A stretch of DNA of 43,048 nucleotides from Brunnivagina elsteri CCALA 953 (lineage in GTDB: Bacteria; Cyanobacteriota; Cyanobacteriia; Cyanobacteriales; Nostocaceae). A program made the translations under genes and the position numbers. The notes beneath the pieces are model-generated. The model saw only the letters and a program-made list of their open reading frames with translations, had not been told where the DNA came from and made no database searches. The stretch covers positions 1 to 43,048 of the forward strand of contig NZ_NTFS01000005.1 in NCBI RefSeq assembly GCF_002289455.1, written 5' to 3'. Each line of letters starts with the position of its first letter. The first letter of the stretch is position 1. Below, in pieces: positions 9,645-18,471 of the stretch.

Positions 9645-10772
9645 ATGGATATACAAGGATTTCTTCAATCTCTCGGAATTGCCAAACCTAGCGGTTCCGG
9701 CTGGTTAGCGGTAGTGTTTACCTTTTTATTAGCTTGGCTGGTTACATGGCGTTTAATTCCCACAGTTAGAAAATTTGCTCTACGTGTTGGTTGGGCTGAC
9801 CAACCCAACGCTCGACGACTAAACCGTGAACCTTTACCAAATGCAGGAGGGTTAGCTATTTACACTGGCGTAATCGCTGCAATGGTATTGGCTAGCTGGT
9901 TACGACCAATTGAAGTTCAAAGTGTATTAATTCAAGTTTTAACTATTTTACTGGGAGGCTCAATACTCGTATTAATTGGTTTTATTGATGACCAATTTGG
10001 CTTACCCTCCTCAGTAAGACTACTTGTCCAAGTCCTGACCGCCTTGTTACTTGTGGCTAACAAGATTAACATCGAGGTGACAATTGGAACCCCTATTGAC
10101 TCAACCCTCTCAGTTTTAGTGACGGTGTTGTGGGTAGTCGGAATCACCAACGCCATTAATTTAATGGATGGGATGGATGGCTTAGTGGGAGGGGTAGGAT
10201 TTATTACCTCAATGAGCTTACTTGCTGTATCTGCCCAATCATTTAACCGTGCTGCCGCAACACTTGTGTTAGCTGCTTTGGCAGGTGGGGCACTCGGCTT
10301 TCTGCGCCACAATTTTTACCCCTCACGGATTATTATGGGGGATGCGGGTGCGTACTTCTTTGGTTATGTGCTTGCTGCTACGGCGATTTTAGGCAAACTT
10401 CAAGCATCGACAATTTTTGCATTAGTGCCCCCAGTTTTGTTTCTCTTGCTGCCTGTACTCGACACTACCCAAGTTGTGGTAAGGAGGTTGATGGCAGGTA
10501 AAAATCCGATGAATACCCCCGGAAAAGACCATTTGCACCATCGTTTGCTGGCATGGGGTTTATCCCAGCGACATGCGGCAATAACTTTGTGGGCGATCGC
10601 ATTGGTTTCTAATTTGGTGGCAATGTACTTCCAGCGTTTGACTTCAGTGCAGATACTGGTGACAGCTATTGTCATTATTCTGCTGTTGGCGTTTACTGTT
10701 TGGCAGCGAATTCGTGCCTTACGGATGACAATTCCAGAAAAAGATCGGGTGACGGTAAAGGAGGGAGAATAG
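9645..10772 (+). CDS. MraY/WecA-family undecaprenyl-phosphate sugar-1-phosphate transferase
   Basis: This gives 375 residues from the ATG at 9645; a TTG at 9633 is an alternative start. It is a polytopic membrane protein with about 11 hydrophobic segments. Family motifs are present: 'DQPNARRLNREPLPNAGGLA' (substrate loop), 'IGFIDD' (the DD pair binding Mg2+), 'NAINLMDGMDGL' (the NxxN/D..D motif), 'GDAGAYFFGY', and 'HLHHRLL' (the HIHH-type motif of WecA/TagO/WbpL). The HLHH loop puts it with GlcNAc-1-phosphate (WecA/TagO-like) transferases rather than true MraY. It would start a lipid-linked glycan, for example for O-antigen or exopolysaccharide. It is alone, with no glycan cluster around it. 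Confidence 0.9.
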   Translation: MDIQGFLQSLGIAKPSGSGWLAVVFTFLLAWLVTWRLIPTVRKFALRVGWADQPNARRLNREPLPNAGGLAIYTGVIAAMVLASWLRPIEVQSVLIQVLTILLGGSILVLIGFIDDQFGLPSSVRLLVQVLTALLLVANKINIEVTIGTPIDSTLSVLVTVLWVVGITNAINLMDGMDGLVGGVGFITSMSLLAVSAQSFNRAAATLVLAALAGGALGFLRHNFYPSRIIMGDAGAYFFGYVLAATAILGKLQASTIFALVPPVLFLLLPVLDTTQVVVRRLMAGKNPMNTPGKDHLHHRLLAWGLSQRHAAITLWAIALVSNLVAMYFQRLTSVQILVTAIVIILLLAFTVWQRIRALRMTIPEKDRVTVKEGE

Positions 10773-10958
10773 GGTTAATTTTGTGAGGTGCGATCGCATA
10801 ATTGAACTGCGATCGTACTACTTTCTCTTTGATAAATAGGTTCAATTTCGGTTATTGGAAGCGAACACTCGATCTAAATTTTGAAGTATCTTCTAAATCG
10901 ATAATAATTCTTTTGATGTATTTGAATCTGGTACTAACCAATTGGCAACCAACATTAT

Positions 10959-11168
10959 TCATGAGGCTTCCACATATTCGCACAAAGTAGTTGATTCGGG
11001 AATTGGCAACCCTTCTTCCCGTAATCCATCCAAATGAAAAGCGATCGCTTCTTTAATTTGTTGGTTAACTTCTTGAATAGTTGTACCAGTCGCGACACAT
11101 CCAGGTAAATCTGGCACGTAAGCTGAATAGTTGTTTGCTGCTTGTTCGATTACTATTGCATAACGCAT
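10959..11168 (-). CDS. hicB: HicB-family antitoxin
   Basis: The 69 residues form a compact HicB fold. 'YAIVIEQAANNYSAYVPDLPGCVATG' matches the degenerate RNase H-like N-terminal core, and 'EAIAFHLDGLREEG.PIP' the helix that packs on the toxin. No C-terminal DNA-binding domain (HTH or RHH) is present, so autoregulation may rely on another factor, as in short HicB proteins. Its ATG overlaps the last base of the hicA stop codon (TAATG), so the two genes are translationally coupled. Confidence 0.88.
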   Translation of the reverse strand: MRYAIVIEQAANNYSAYVPDLPGCVATGTTIQEVNQQIKEAIAFHLDGLREEGLPIPESTTLCEYVEAS

Positions 11169-11416
11169 TAGTTATTCTCCTCTTCTTTTTTCTCTTCTGT
11201 TGGTAGTGTTTCTTCGCTACTTTGTATGTCCCCTTTTAACTGAGCTTGTTTCAAAATACTATTTAAAGTTCCTGGTGCTAAATAATCAGATAATTTTCCT
11301 GGAACTGTTACCAAACCCGATTTTGCATTGTGCTTATATTGACGATGGCTTCCCCTAGTTCTCGCAAGATACCAATCATCTGCCTCTATTAGTTTAATCA
11401 CTTCACGAACTTTCAT
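11168..11416 (-). CDS. hicA: HicA-family mRNA interferase toxin
   Basis: The 82 residues have the HicA dsRBD-like fold: 'VREVIKLIEADDWYLARTRGSHRQYKH', with the catalytic histidine in 'GSHRQ' (about residue 23), then 'GLVTVPGKLSDYLAPGTLNSILKQAQL'. The toxin cleaves mRNA when free of HicB. After the core there is an unusually acidic tail of about 18 residues (Glu/Lys/Asn-rich) that minimal HicA proteins lack. The order is toxin first, antitoxin second. The pair begins 40 bases after fabG on the same strand and may receive read-through from it. Confidence 0.9.
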   Translation of the reverse strand: MKVREVIKLIEADDWYLARTRGSHRQYKHNAKSGLVTVPGKLSDYLAPGTLNSILKQAQLKGDIQSSEETLPTEEKKEEENN

Positions 11417-11456
11417 CTTACCGTTGAGATTCCCCCTTGTCCCCCATTTCTCCTTC

Positions 11457-12260
<804 letters not shown>

Positions 12261-12404
12261 TTATATTACAGGTTAATGGGCATTGGGTATTTGGTATGGA
12301 AATTACAAGTTACGAATTAAAAATTTCTCTTTTCCTTTGTCCTTTTCCCCTTTTCCCCAACTAAGATTAAAGACGAACTATAACCATAGATTAATCGGTG
12401 CTAT

Positions 12405-12722
12405 ATGGCTACGAAAAAGCAATTTAACAGTTTTGAAGAAATGCTTGCTAATTCTGATGTGCCCGTGCTGGTGGATTTTTATGCTGATTGGTGCGGACCT
12501 TGTAAGATTATGAGTCAGGTTTTAGAGCAGGTCAATGCTCAACTCCAAGGTCGGATGCAGGTTGCCAAAATTGATACTGAAAAATACCCGCAGTTAGCAA
12601 CCCAATATCAAATTTATGCATTACCAACATTGGTTTTATTTAAACAGGGTCAACCCGTAGATAAAATTGAGGGTGTTATGCAAGCTCCAGATTTAGTACG
12701 ACATTTGGAAACTAAGCTTTAA
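12405..12722 (+). CDS. trxA: Thioredoxin
   Basis: The 105 residues have the standard thioredoxin length. The redox centre WCGPC is at 29-33 (C30, C33), the buried Asp is in 'LVDFYADW', and the cis-proline is P74 in 'YALPTLVLF'. It is a cytosolic disulphide reductase that would take electrons from thioredoxin reductase or ferredoxin-thioredoxin reductase and activate Calvin-cycle and other enzymes. Cyanobacteria have several thioredoxins (m, x, y and a divergent type), so the symbol marks the family rather than a proven orthologue. It is divergent from fabG. A GC-rich 'ggggtggggttttcccgccc' stretch about 65 bases downstream may mark the transcript end. Confidence 0.93.
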   Translation: MATKKQFNSFEEMLANSDVPVLVDFYADWCGPCKIMSQVLEQVNAQLQGRMQVAKIDTEKYPQLATQYQIYALPTLVLFKQGQPVDKIEGVMQAPDLVRHLETKL

Positions 12723-12870
12723 CTTCAATTTACATATATTTAGAATTAGGGTAGAGCAAAAATAAATTATCTTACCCAAATTGATGTAGGGGTGGGGTTT
12801 TCCCGCCCTCACTCATAAATGATAGGGTTGATGTGCTGTAATTAGCACTTTTTCGCAAAATCCAAAAATC

Positions 12871-13791
12871 CTAAGAACGCCGTACATTTAAACAACACCA
12901 TTCTTTGCGTTTCCAGAGCGTTGCGACTATCCAACCATGTTTTTCTAAAGCATCGGCAACAGATTTAGATTGTTCTACCAAAACTCCGCTAAAGATACCC
13001 CAAGTCGAAGGCTTTGCGATCGCGCTTATTTGCGGCACTAAACTAATAATTACATCGGCTAAAATATTACAAACAATGCCATCCACTGGCTGTTCGAGCA
13101 TTTTTACTAAAGCTTCAACGCTTCCCTCTCCAGCAATTATCCGCTCGGCTGCTATCCCATTCAGAATACGGTTTTCCATAGTCGCTTTTACTGCCAAAGG
13201 GTCAGTATCCACACCATAGGCTTTCTTTGCACCAAGTAAAATAGAACCGACGCAAAGGATACCAGACCCACAACCAATATCCGCAATTACCGCATTATCT
13301 TCTTTAGTATTACCGCTTTGAAAAAATGAATTATAATCACTGAAACGCATTTCTAACGCTTCTAAGCAAAGTTGTGTTGTTGCATGATTCCCTGTGCCAA
13401 AAGCAACACCAGGGTCAAGCTTAATTAGCAAACGGTCTGAGTTTTCTGGTGGTGGTAGCCATGCTGGATTGATTAAAAAGCGATCGCCTATTTCTTGGGG
13501 ATGCCAATATTGTTTCCAACTGCTTGCCCAGTCTTGCTCATCAATTAAATTCCACTGCAATTCAGGTTCAACGATTCCGAAGCAAAGAGCATCCTGTCGC
13601 AGCCACAAAGATAATGCTGCTAAATCGAGTAAATGGACTTTAATTTGCGGCAAATAAGCTTTAACGACACTAGAATCACCTTTCCGCTCGCTAGCGCTTC
13701 CCTGGCAGCCAAAATTTTCTAACCGCCAAAAAACCGATTCTTCCAGTTCAGTCTCGCAAAAAATCTGTAATTCCCACCAGGTATTAGACAC
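12871..13791 (-). CDS. prmA: Ribosomal protein L11 methyltransferase
   Basis: The 306 residues show the two-part PrmA structure: an N-terminal L11-recognition domain (about 1-95) and a class I SAM-dependent methyltransferase domain. The PrmA hallmark '[14 protein letters not shown]' is at 130-143. SAM motif I is 'DIGCGSGIL' (171-179), followed by '[12 protein letters not shown]', and the catalytic-loop 'CNILADVI' is also present. It trimethylates ribosomal protein L11. It is followed by nothing on its strand for about 600 bases; upstream, serA is separated by 243 bases of repeats, so an operon is doubtful. Confidence 0.94.
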   Translation of the reverse strand: MSNTWWELQIFCETELEESVFWRLENFGCQGSASERKGDSSVVKAYLPQIKVHLLDLAALSLWLRQDALCFGIVEPELQWNLIDEQDWASSWKQYWHPQEIGDRFLINPAWLPPPENSDRLLIKLDPGVAFGTGNHATTQLCLEALEMRFSDYNSFFQSGNTKEDNAVIADIGCGSGILCVGSILLGAKKAYGVDTDPLAVKATMENRILNGIAAERIIAGEGSVEALVKMLEQPVDGIVCNILADVIISLVPQISAIAKPSTWGIFSGVLVEQSKSVADALEKHGWIVATLWKRKEWCCLNVRRS

Positions 13792-13800
13792 AAAAATAAA

Positions 13801-13930
13801 GTTAAGAGTTAGGAGTTGGAAGTTAGGAATTAAGATTTGAAAGTTAGGAGTTGAAAGTTATAAATTAAGAATTGGGAATGAAGAATGAGAAATCCAACAC
13901 TTTAATTCTTAACTCATCACTCCTAACTAT
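13801..13930. repeat. STRR of 'agttagg' and relatives
   Basis: Two blocks of degenerate heptamers (gttagga, gttgaaa, aattaag, taactca) lie between prmA and serA. The orientation of the unit switches near 13905, giving a loose overall inverted repeat. Confidence 0.8.
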
Positions 13931-14004
13931 ACTAAAAATTGATTAGAGCTTTACTTTTAAATGAAGTAAAAAACTCTGAGATACTTCCTTCGTCAGTATG
14001 ACAG
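13928..14004. repeat. 77-bp dispersed repeat, copy 1 (inverted relative to copy 2)
   Basis: The reverse complement of this stretch aligns base for base, with about 80 percent identity by eye, to 38966-39043. Shared words are GACGAAGGA, GCATCTC/GTATCTC, TTTAAAAGTAA and TTTTTAGTATA. It sits 30 bases downstream of the serA stop codon. Confidence 0.75.
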
Positions 14005-14034
14005 AAGTTTATTTTTTAGTCGTTTTTAGTATAT

Positions 14035-15615
14035 TTAAAGTGTTACCGTATACGCATCTCGAATACCGGGTACTTTAATAATTTCAGCTAAAATACCATC
14101 GGGTAAAGGGTCATCAAGACTGAGTGTCATTACCGCATCGCCACGGACGATTTTACGACCCACCTGCATACTAGCAATGTTGACATTAAAGCTACCCAAA
14201 AGGGAACCTAATTTGCCAATAATCCCTGGCATATCGCGGTGTAGGGTAAATAGCATGTGCTGGCTGGGGGGAACGTTGATGGGGAAACCATCAATATTAG
14301 TCAGGTGAATTTCACTATCACCTAATAGTACACCAGTTACCGCATGGGTTCCTAAATTCCCCGTCGCTTCCAAATGCAATGAACCACTGTAATCGCGAAT
14401 CGAGGCATCGCGGGTTTCAATCACACGAATACCTCGTTCTTTAGCTTCGATGCTGGCATTTACGTAATTAACTCGTTCGCGCAATGCTTGATGTAATAAC
14501 CCTTTTAAACTGGCAATGACTAGCGGTTGACTTGTGTTAGTCGCAAGTTCACCTTGAAGACGGATATTGAGTAATTCTACTCGACCACCAGCAAGCTGTC
14601 CGACTAATTTACCCAAGGTTTCCGCAAGCTGCATATAAGGCTTGAGTTCTTCTAGTACATCTGGTCCAAGTCCAGGGATATTGACAGCAGAACGTGCGGG
14701 AAGTCCTAATAATACATCGCGAATTTGCTCGGCTACGTCGATTGCCACATTAACTTGAGCTTCGGCAGTGGATGCACCTAAGTGGGGTGTGAGGATGATT
14801 TCCTTACCGATGTCCCGTAATTTTGACTCTCCCAGGGGTTCGGATTCAAATACGTCGATTGCCGCACCTATGATTTGCCCTGATTTGAGAGCATTAGCAA
14901 GTGCATCTTCATCGATAATACCGCCACGGGCACAGTTAATAATGCGGGCATTCGGTTTCATTTTCGCCAGTAGTTCAGCGTTAATGAGGTGTGTCGTTTC
15001 CGGTGTTTTGGGGATGTGGAGGGTAATATAATCGGCTTGTTGAGCCAATAAATCCATATCCACAAGTTGACAACCGATTTGTTCGGCTCGTTCGGTAGAA
15101 ATAAAGGGATCAAAAGCGAGTAACTTCATCCCCATTGCCTTAGCAACAGCAGCAACGTGGGAGCCAATTTTACCTAAACCGACGATACCCAAGGTTTTTT
15201 TATAAACTTCCGTACCCACAAAAGTTTTGCGATCCCATTCACCACGTTTTACCGAAGCATTGGCATCGGGAATGTGGCGAGATAAGGCTAGCATCATTGC
15301 GATCGCATGTTCGGCTGCTGCGATCGTATTACCTTCTGGTGAATTAACAACCACAATCCCATGACGAGTTGCTGTGGGAACGTGAACGTTATCAACACCA
15401 ACACCAGCACGACCTATAATTTTTAAGTTCGTACCAGCTTCAATTATTTCTTGAGTAACACGAGTACCCGAACGAATCATTAGCGCATCGTATTCACCAA
15501 TGATACTAATGAGTTCTTCTGGTTTTAAATTTGTTTTTACATCAACTGTAGCGACTTGGGATAAGATATCAATCCCAGCCTGGTCAATTGGATCGGAGAC
15601 GAGAACCTTAGACAT
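14035..15615 (-). CDS. serA: D-3-phosphoglycerate dehydrogenase
   Basis: The 526 residues are the long (type I, three-domain) form: a split substrate-binding domain, a NAD domain, an intervening domain and a C-terminal ACT domain (about 453-526). The dinucleotide motif GLGKIG is at 146-151. Catalytic residues by family comparison are R230, E259 and H278 (in 'LTPHLG'). It oxidises 3-phosphoglycerate to 3-phosphohydroxypyruvate, the first step of the phosphorylated serine pathway, drawing on the product of Rubisco. The ACT domain suggests feedback control by serine, which some long forms lack. It starts 12 bases after a start-less open frame described separately. Confidence 0.96.
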   Translation of the reverse strand: MSKVLVSDPIDQAGIDILSQVATVDVKTNLKPEELISIIGEYDALMIRSGTRVTQEIIEAGTNLKIIGRAGVGVDNVHVPTATRHGIVVVNSPEGNTIAAAEHAIAMMLALSRHIPDANASVKRGEWDRKTFVGTEVYKKTLGIVGLGKIGSHVAAVAKAMGMKLLAFDPFISTERAEQIGCQLVDMDLLAQQADYITLHIPKTPETTHLINAELLAKMKPNARIINCARGGIIDEDALANALKSGQIIGAAIDVFESEPLGESKLRDIGKEIILTPHLGASTAEAQVNVAIDVAEQIRDVLLGLPARSAVNIPGLGPDVLEELKPYMQLAETLGKLVGQLAGGRVELLNIRLQGELATNTSQPLVIASLKGLLHQALRERVNYVNASIEAKERGIRVIETRDASIRDYSGSLHLEATGNLGTHAVTGVLLGDSEIHLTNIDGFPINVPPSQHMLFTLHRDMPGIIGKLGSLLGSFNVNIASMQVGRKIVRGDAVMTLSLDDPLPDGILAEIIKVPGIRDAYTVTL

Positions 15616-15627
15616 GATTACTTGATT

Positions 15628-15783
15628 TTAAAGCTTGAGGTTTAAAGCTTGAGTTAATTTTTGGGCAAGACTCTTCAGTTTAGACTTAAATGCTTCCGAT
15701 TCAGCAGGAACGACAACAACTTTTGATAACTTTTGATAATTTTTATTATTTTTATTATCCGTTATTACTTCGTTTGCTACTTG
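15628..15783 (-). pseudogene. Start-less small reading frame just upstream of serA
   Basis: The minus strand has 51 sense codons between stops, ending 12 bases before serA. The last 30 residues read like protein: 'VVVVPAESEAFKSKLKSLAQ' and so on to an amphipathic helix. The first 20 are Asn/Lys-rich low-complexity sequence encoded by 'ttttattatt' and 'ttttgata' repeats. No ATG, GTG or TTG codon occurs. I read it as the tail of a small gene whose 5' part was lost or replaced by simple repeats. It could also be chance. I do not recognise the family. Confidence 0.35.
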
Positions 15784-15832
15784 CTAAGTCTACTTTTCCG
15801 GCTTTGCGTCCTCCACTATCAAGAAGCTAGTG

Positions 15833-15871
15833 GCTGCGATAAGCAGAGCTTAACCGCAAAGGCGTATCGCC
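15833..15871. repeat. Palindromic repeat GCGATAAGCAG...GGCGTATCGC
   Basis: A diverged copy of the hairpin family seen at 7478-7516 and 9420-9457. It lies in the serA/CsgG-gene divergent spacer. Confidence 0.65.
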
Positions 15872-16231
15872 ACCCATTCGGTAAATATAAACTATTGCCT
15901 GCCCCCACATACCAATATTTTTAATTATTTTTTCTGATAATTTTCTGTTCCCTAAGCTTCTACCGTAATCAGAGTGCCAACTTCAGTATCAGATTCAGTC
16001 AATACCTATCGTTAGAAAATAAAATTTATGTCTTGTAGTGGCGTTTCCCAGCATATCCAGCATATATCGCCATGAAGATTACGTAAATTTGCTGATATAT
16101 GTAGTGACAATACTTGTTTTTGGAAAAATAGTAGATATGATGAGTTATCTAGTTTCCTCAGAGTTACTTAGAAGCACAGGAATCGGATTCAATACTATTT
16201 GCTTAAATTGATGGTGAAAGGAGTAATACAG
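15872..16231. other. Upstream region of the CsgG-family gene
   Basis: No complete gene is present. On the minus strand a short peptide tail 'ESDTEVGTLITVEA' followed by TAG ends at about 15955, but a stop codon precedes it by 18 codons, so at most it is a gene remnant. The right part should hold the promoter of the CsgG-family gene. A clear Shine-Dalgarno AAAGGAG at about 16217-16223 fixes that gene's start. Confidence 0.45.
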
Positions 16232-17299
16232 ATGTATAAAGTTACCAATAATACAAAACCTACAAAAAATATTATGGCTTTAGGACGTTTCTATCTACCT
16301 GTTATCACTACTGGATTGATATTTGGTTTGGGGACGATAAATATTAATAGCGTCAATGCCATAGATAAAAAACTAGTAAATACACATATTCAAAATACTG
16401 CATCTGTCAAACTTAAAAATCTCAAATCAACATCCAAAGAGAAAGTTAGAATCGCTGTTTTGGATTTTGATTATAGTTCCGTTGCTAACGTTGAGTCTTG
16501 GTATTGGTATATTCGCGGTGATGGAAAAGGTGTCAGCGATATTTTAGTGAATAAGTTAGTAGATAGTGGCAAATATAGTGTAATTGAACGGAGTAAATTA
16601 GACGCAATTTTAAAAGAGCAAAATCTTGGTGCATCGGGAAGAGTTGACACAAGTACTGCTGCCCAAATTGGTAAACTTCTGGGAGTTGATGTTGTCGTCA
16701 TTGGTTCTGTGACTGGTTTTAATATCGAACGTGACAATGGTGGAGTCTGCGCTTTTGGGGTTTGTGCTGGAGGTAAAAAAGCTGCTGCAAACGTACAATT
16801 AAATGTACGCATGGTAAATACAACCACAGGTGAAATTATTGCCACCGCAGAAGGCAAAGGTAAATCAGGACGTGGTGATGGAAATCTCAGCGTGCGTGGA
16901 TTTAGTATTAATAGTAACTCAAATAAAGAATCTAAATTACTCACACTTGCAACCGCAGATGCGATTGAGCAAGTAGCTAAAAAAATCAATTCTGATTCCA
17001 GTCAAATTGCAGCAGTCCCAAAATCATTACCTACAAAAGAAGCTTTAGTTGCTGATATTTCCGGTAAAAGTGTAATTTTTAATCAAGGTAGTTCTAGCGG
17101 TTATCGTCAAGGAATGAAACTATCAATTGAACGAGTAACCAGAGAAGTCAAAGACCCCGCAACAGGTAAAGTCATCCGTAAAATTACTCAACAAGTTGGT
17201 GTAGTTGAATTAACGGAAGTCGATGCATTATCCAGCATCGGTAAAATCGTTTCTGGCACCACATTCAAAGTTGGCGATGTAGCAAAACCAACTGAATAA
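16232..17299 (+). CDS. Exported CsgG-family protein
   Basis: This gives 355 residues from the ATG at 16232, preceded by AAAGGAG at eight bases' spacing; earlier in-frame starts at 16199 and 16211 lack one. A hydrophobic segment with an 'A' cleavage region (about 18-43) marks it as exported. The CsgG/LpoB-like domain spans about 70-260: 'VRIAVLDFDYSS', 'ILVNKLVDSGKYSVIERSKL', 'AAQIGKLLGVDVVVIGSV', 'MVNTTTGEIIATAEG'. A C-terminal domain of about 90 residues ('ISGKSVIFNQGSSSGYRQGM') resembles those found after CsgG domains in other cyanobacteria. No lipobox cysteine is evident, and no curli genes (csgA, B, E, F) are near, so it is probably an outer-membrane or periplasmic assembly factor rather than a curli secretion pore. 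Confidence 0.85.
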   Translation: MYKVTNNTKPTKNIMALGRFYLPVITTGLIFGLGTININSVNAIDKKLVNTHIQNTASVKLKNLKSTSKEKVRIAVLDFDYSSVANVESWYWYIRGDGKGVSDILVNKLVDSGKYSVIERSKLDAILKEQNLGASGRVDTSTAAQIGKLLGVDVVVIGSVTGFNIERDNGGVCAFGVCAGGKKAAANVQLNVRMVNTTTGEIIATAEGKGKSGRGDGNLSVRGFSINSNSNKESKLLTLATADAIEQVAKKINSDSSQIAAVPKSLPTKEALVADISGKSVIFNQGSSSGYRQGMKLSIERVTREVKDPATGKVIRKITQQVGVVELTEVDALSSIGKIVSGTTFKVGDVAKPTE

Positions 17300-17392
17300 A
17301 CACCACATAATTTGTAATTAATAGTTCGTAATATTTGCAGTAAGTTAACATCGTAAGGGTAAACAGATGTTTGCCCTTGATTTTTGCACTTA

Positions 17393-17548
17393 TTTACATT
17401 GCATCCAATTTACATTGCATCCCAATACGGTACTCAGAAGAGAGAAGCAAGCTACGGTTAAGACAACAAATGTGGCTAGAACCCTTGTAAAGACGTTCCG
17501 GTGGAACGTCTCCAGAACCTTAACCGAACCGTATTACATTGCATCCAA
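17393..17548. repeat. 16-bp tandem repeat interrupted by a 112-bp palindromic element
   Basis: Two units of TTTACATTGCATCC(A/C)A (17393-17408, 17409-17424) are followed by an element bounded by AATACGGT (17424-17431) and ACCGTATT (17528-17535), and then a third unit (17532-17548). Inside the element is the hairpin AGACGTTCC/GGAACGTCT (about 17491-17511), a palindrome frequent in cyanobacterial genomes. A spurious open frame crosses it. The rest of the gap 17300-17590 holds no gene. Confidence 0.7.
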
Positions 17549-17590
17549 ACAGGAAGTGCTATATTACCTCTAATTACGAATTATTTGTTA

Positions 17591-18325
17591 TCAACAGAGA
17601 TTATCGGGATCAATACCCAATTCCCGTAATTTAGCCGCTAGTAAATCAGCACGCTGTTTTTCCTGTTCAGCGCGTTCATCACCTGTTAATAACAAATTGC
17701 CATCTGCATCCCACCAACGTAACCAGGGTAAGGTTACATTTTGATACAGACCTTGCCAAATACCCAATTCCACACCAAGGGGAGGAATAGAAAAATGTCC
17801 CCGTTGATTTTCTGTAACTAATTCATAACGATTTTCGACTAAATGGTAAACTTCCACTCGACTTTGCTGTACTTCATAAATACCGTAAAAAGCAGGTCTA
17901 ATTACTTGTTCATAAACCCAGAATTTACCAACCCAAGGAGTTTTATCTCTTTCTTCTTCACCATTACCAGAAACAAATTCTAAAACAATAAGTGGGGGAA
18001 TCAACTCTTGCCACAACACATAGGAACGTCGCATTTGATTATTTAAAACTGGCGGTACATTCCCTACATAGAACCAGTCTGGAGCTTCTGCACCTTTTTC
18101 TGGTGGGTCCATCATTCGCCAATAAATGCCACTATCTTGACCGATACAATAGTCTCCAGTTGGATGAATATGTTGCAATACTGGAGTAATTGAATCTGTT
18201 AGTAAAATACTTTGGGGATGCTCTTGAAAATTCTTCACAAATGTGCCGTCAGACTCTGGTAGCTGCGTATGGTCTGGGAAAGGTGCTGGTGTTGATATCG
18301 ATAATATTTCCGGAGTAGAAGTCAT
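17591..18325 (-). CDS. Uma2-family (DUF820) putative nuclease, copy 1
   Basis: The 244 residues contain the PD-(D/E)XK-like Uma2 core. 'APDWFY' supplies D83, 'LIVLEFVSG' E116 and 'GKFWVYEQ' K134, so the presumed metal-binding set is complete. The C-terminal 25 residues form a charged helix ('AEQEKQRADLLAAKLRELG') also found in the neighbouring paralogue. Uma2 proteins are hugely amplified in cyanobacteria and their biological role is unknown. It is followed at once by a second copy upstream on the same strand (146 bases apart), suggesting an old tandem duplication. Confidence 0.85.
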   Translation of the reverse strand: MTSTPEILSISTPAPFPDHTQLPESDGTFVKNFQEHPQSILLTDSITPVLQHIHPTGDYCIGQDSGIYWRMMDPPEKGAEAPDWFYVGNVPPVLNNQMRRSYVLWQELIPPLIVLEFVSGNGEEERDKTPWVGKFWVYEQVIRPAFYGIYEVQQSRVEVYHLVENRYELVTENQRGHFSIPPLGVELGIWQGLYQNVTLPWLRWWDADGNLLLTGDERAEQEKQRADLLAAKLRELGIDPDNLC

Positions 18326-18471
18326 AAAATTACTCAGTATGTGGGAAATAAACGCGTCTTTATATTCGGGTCGATAACATAAGTTTGTGATTAAACTACA
18401 TTTTACTATTTTGATGAGTGCTTGAGTATAAATGTTCTAGCACAGTAGAGTTTGCACTAGAACATGATGAT

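Noticed and set aside
10802-10990. Open frame of 62 codons between the WecA-like gene and hicB
   Set aside because: No conserved pattern, no ribosome-binding site, and it overlaps the 3' end of hicB.
15733-15924. Open frame of 63 codons on the plus strand upstream of the CsgG gene
   Set aside because: It runs through AT-rich simple sequence and the 15833 palindromic repeat; composition is unlike protein.
17367-17573. Open frame of 68 codons between the CsgG and Uma2 genes
   Set aside because: It crosses the tandem array and the 112-bp element; the frame results from repeats.
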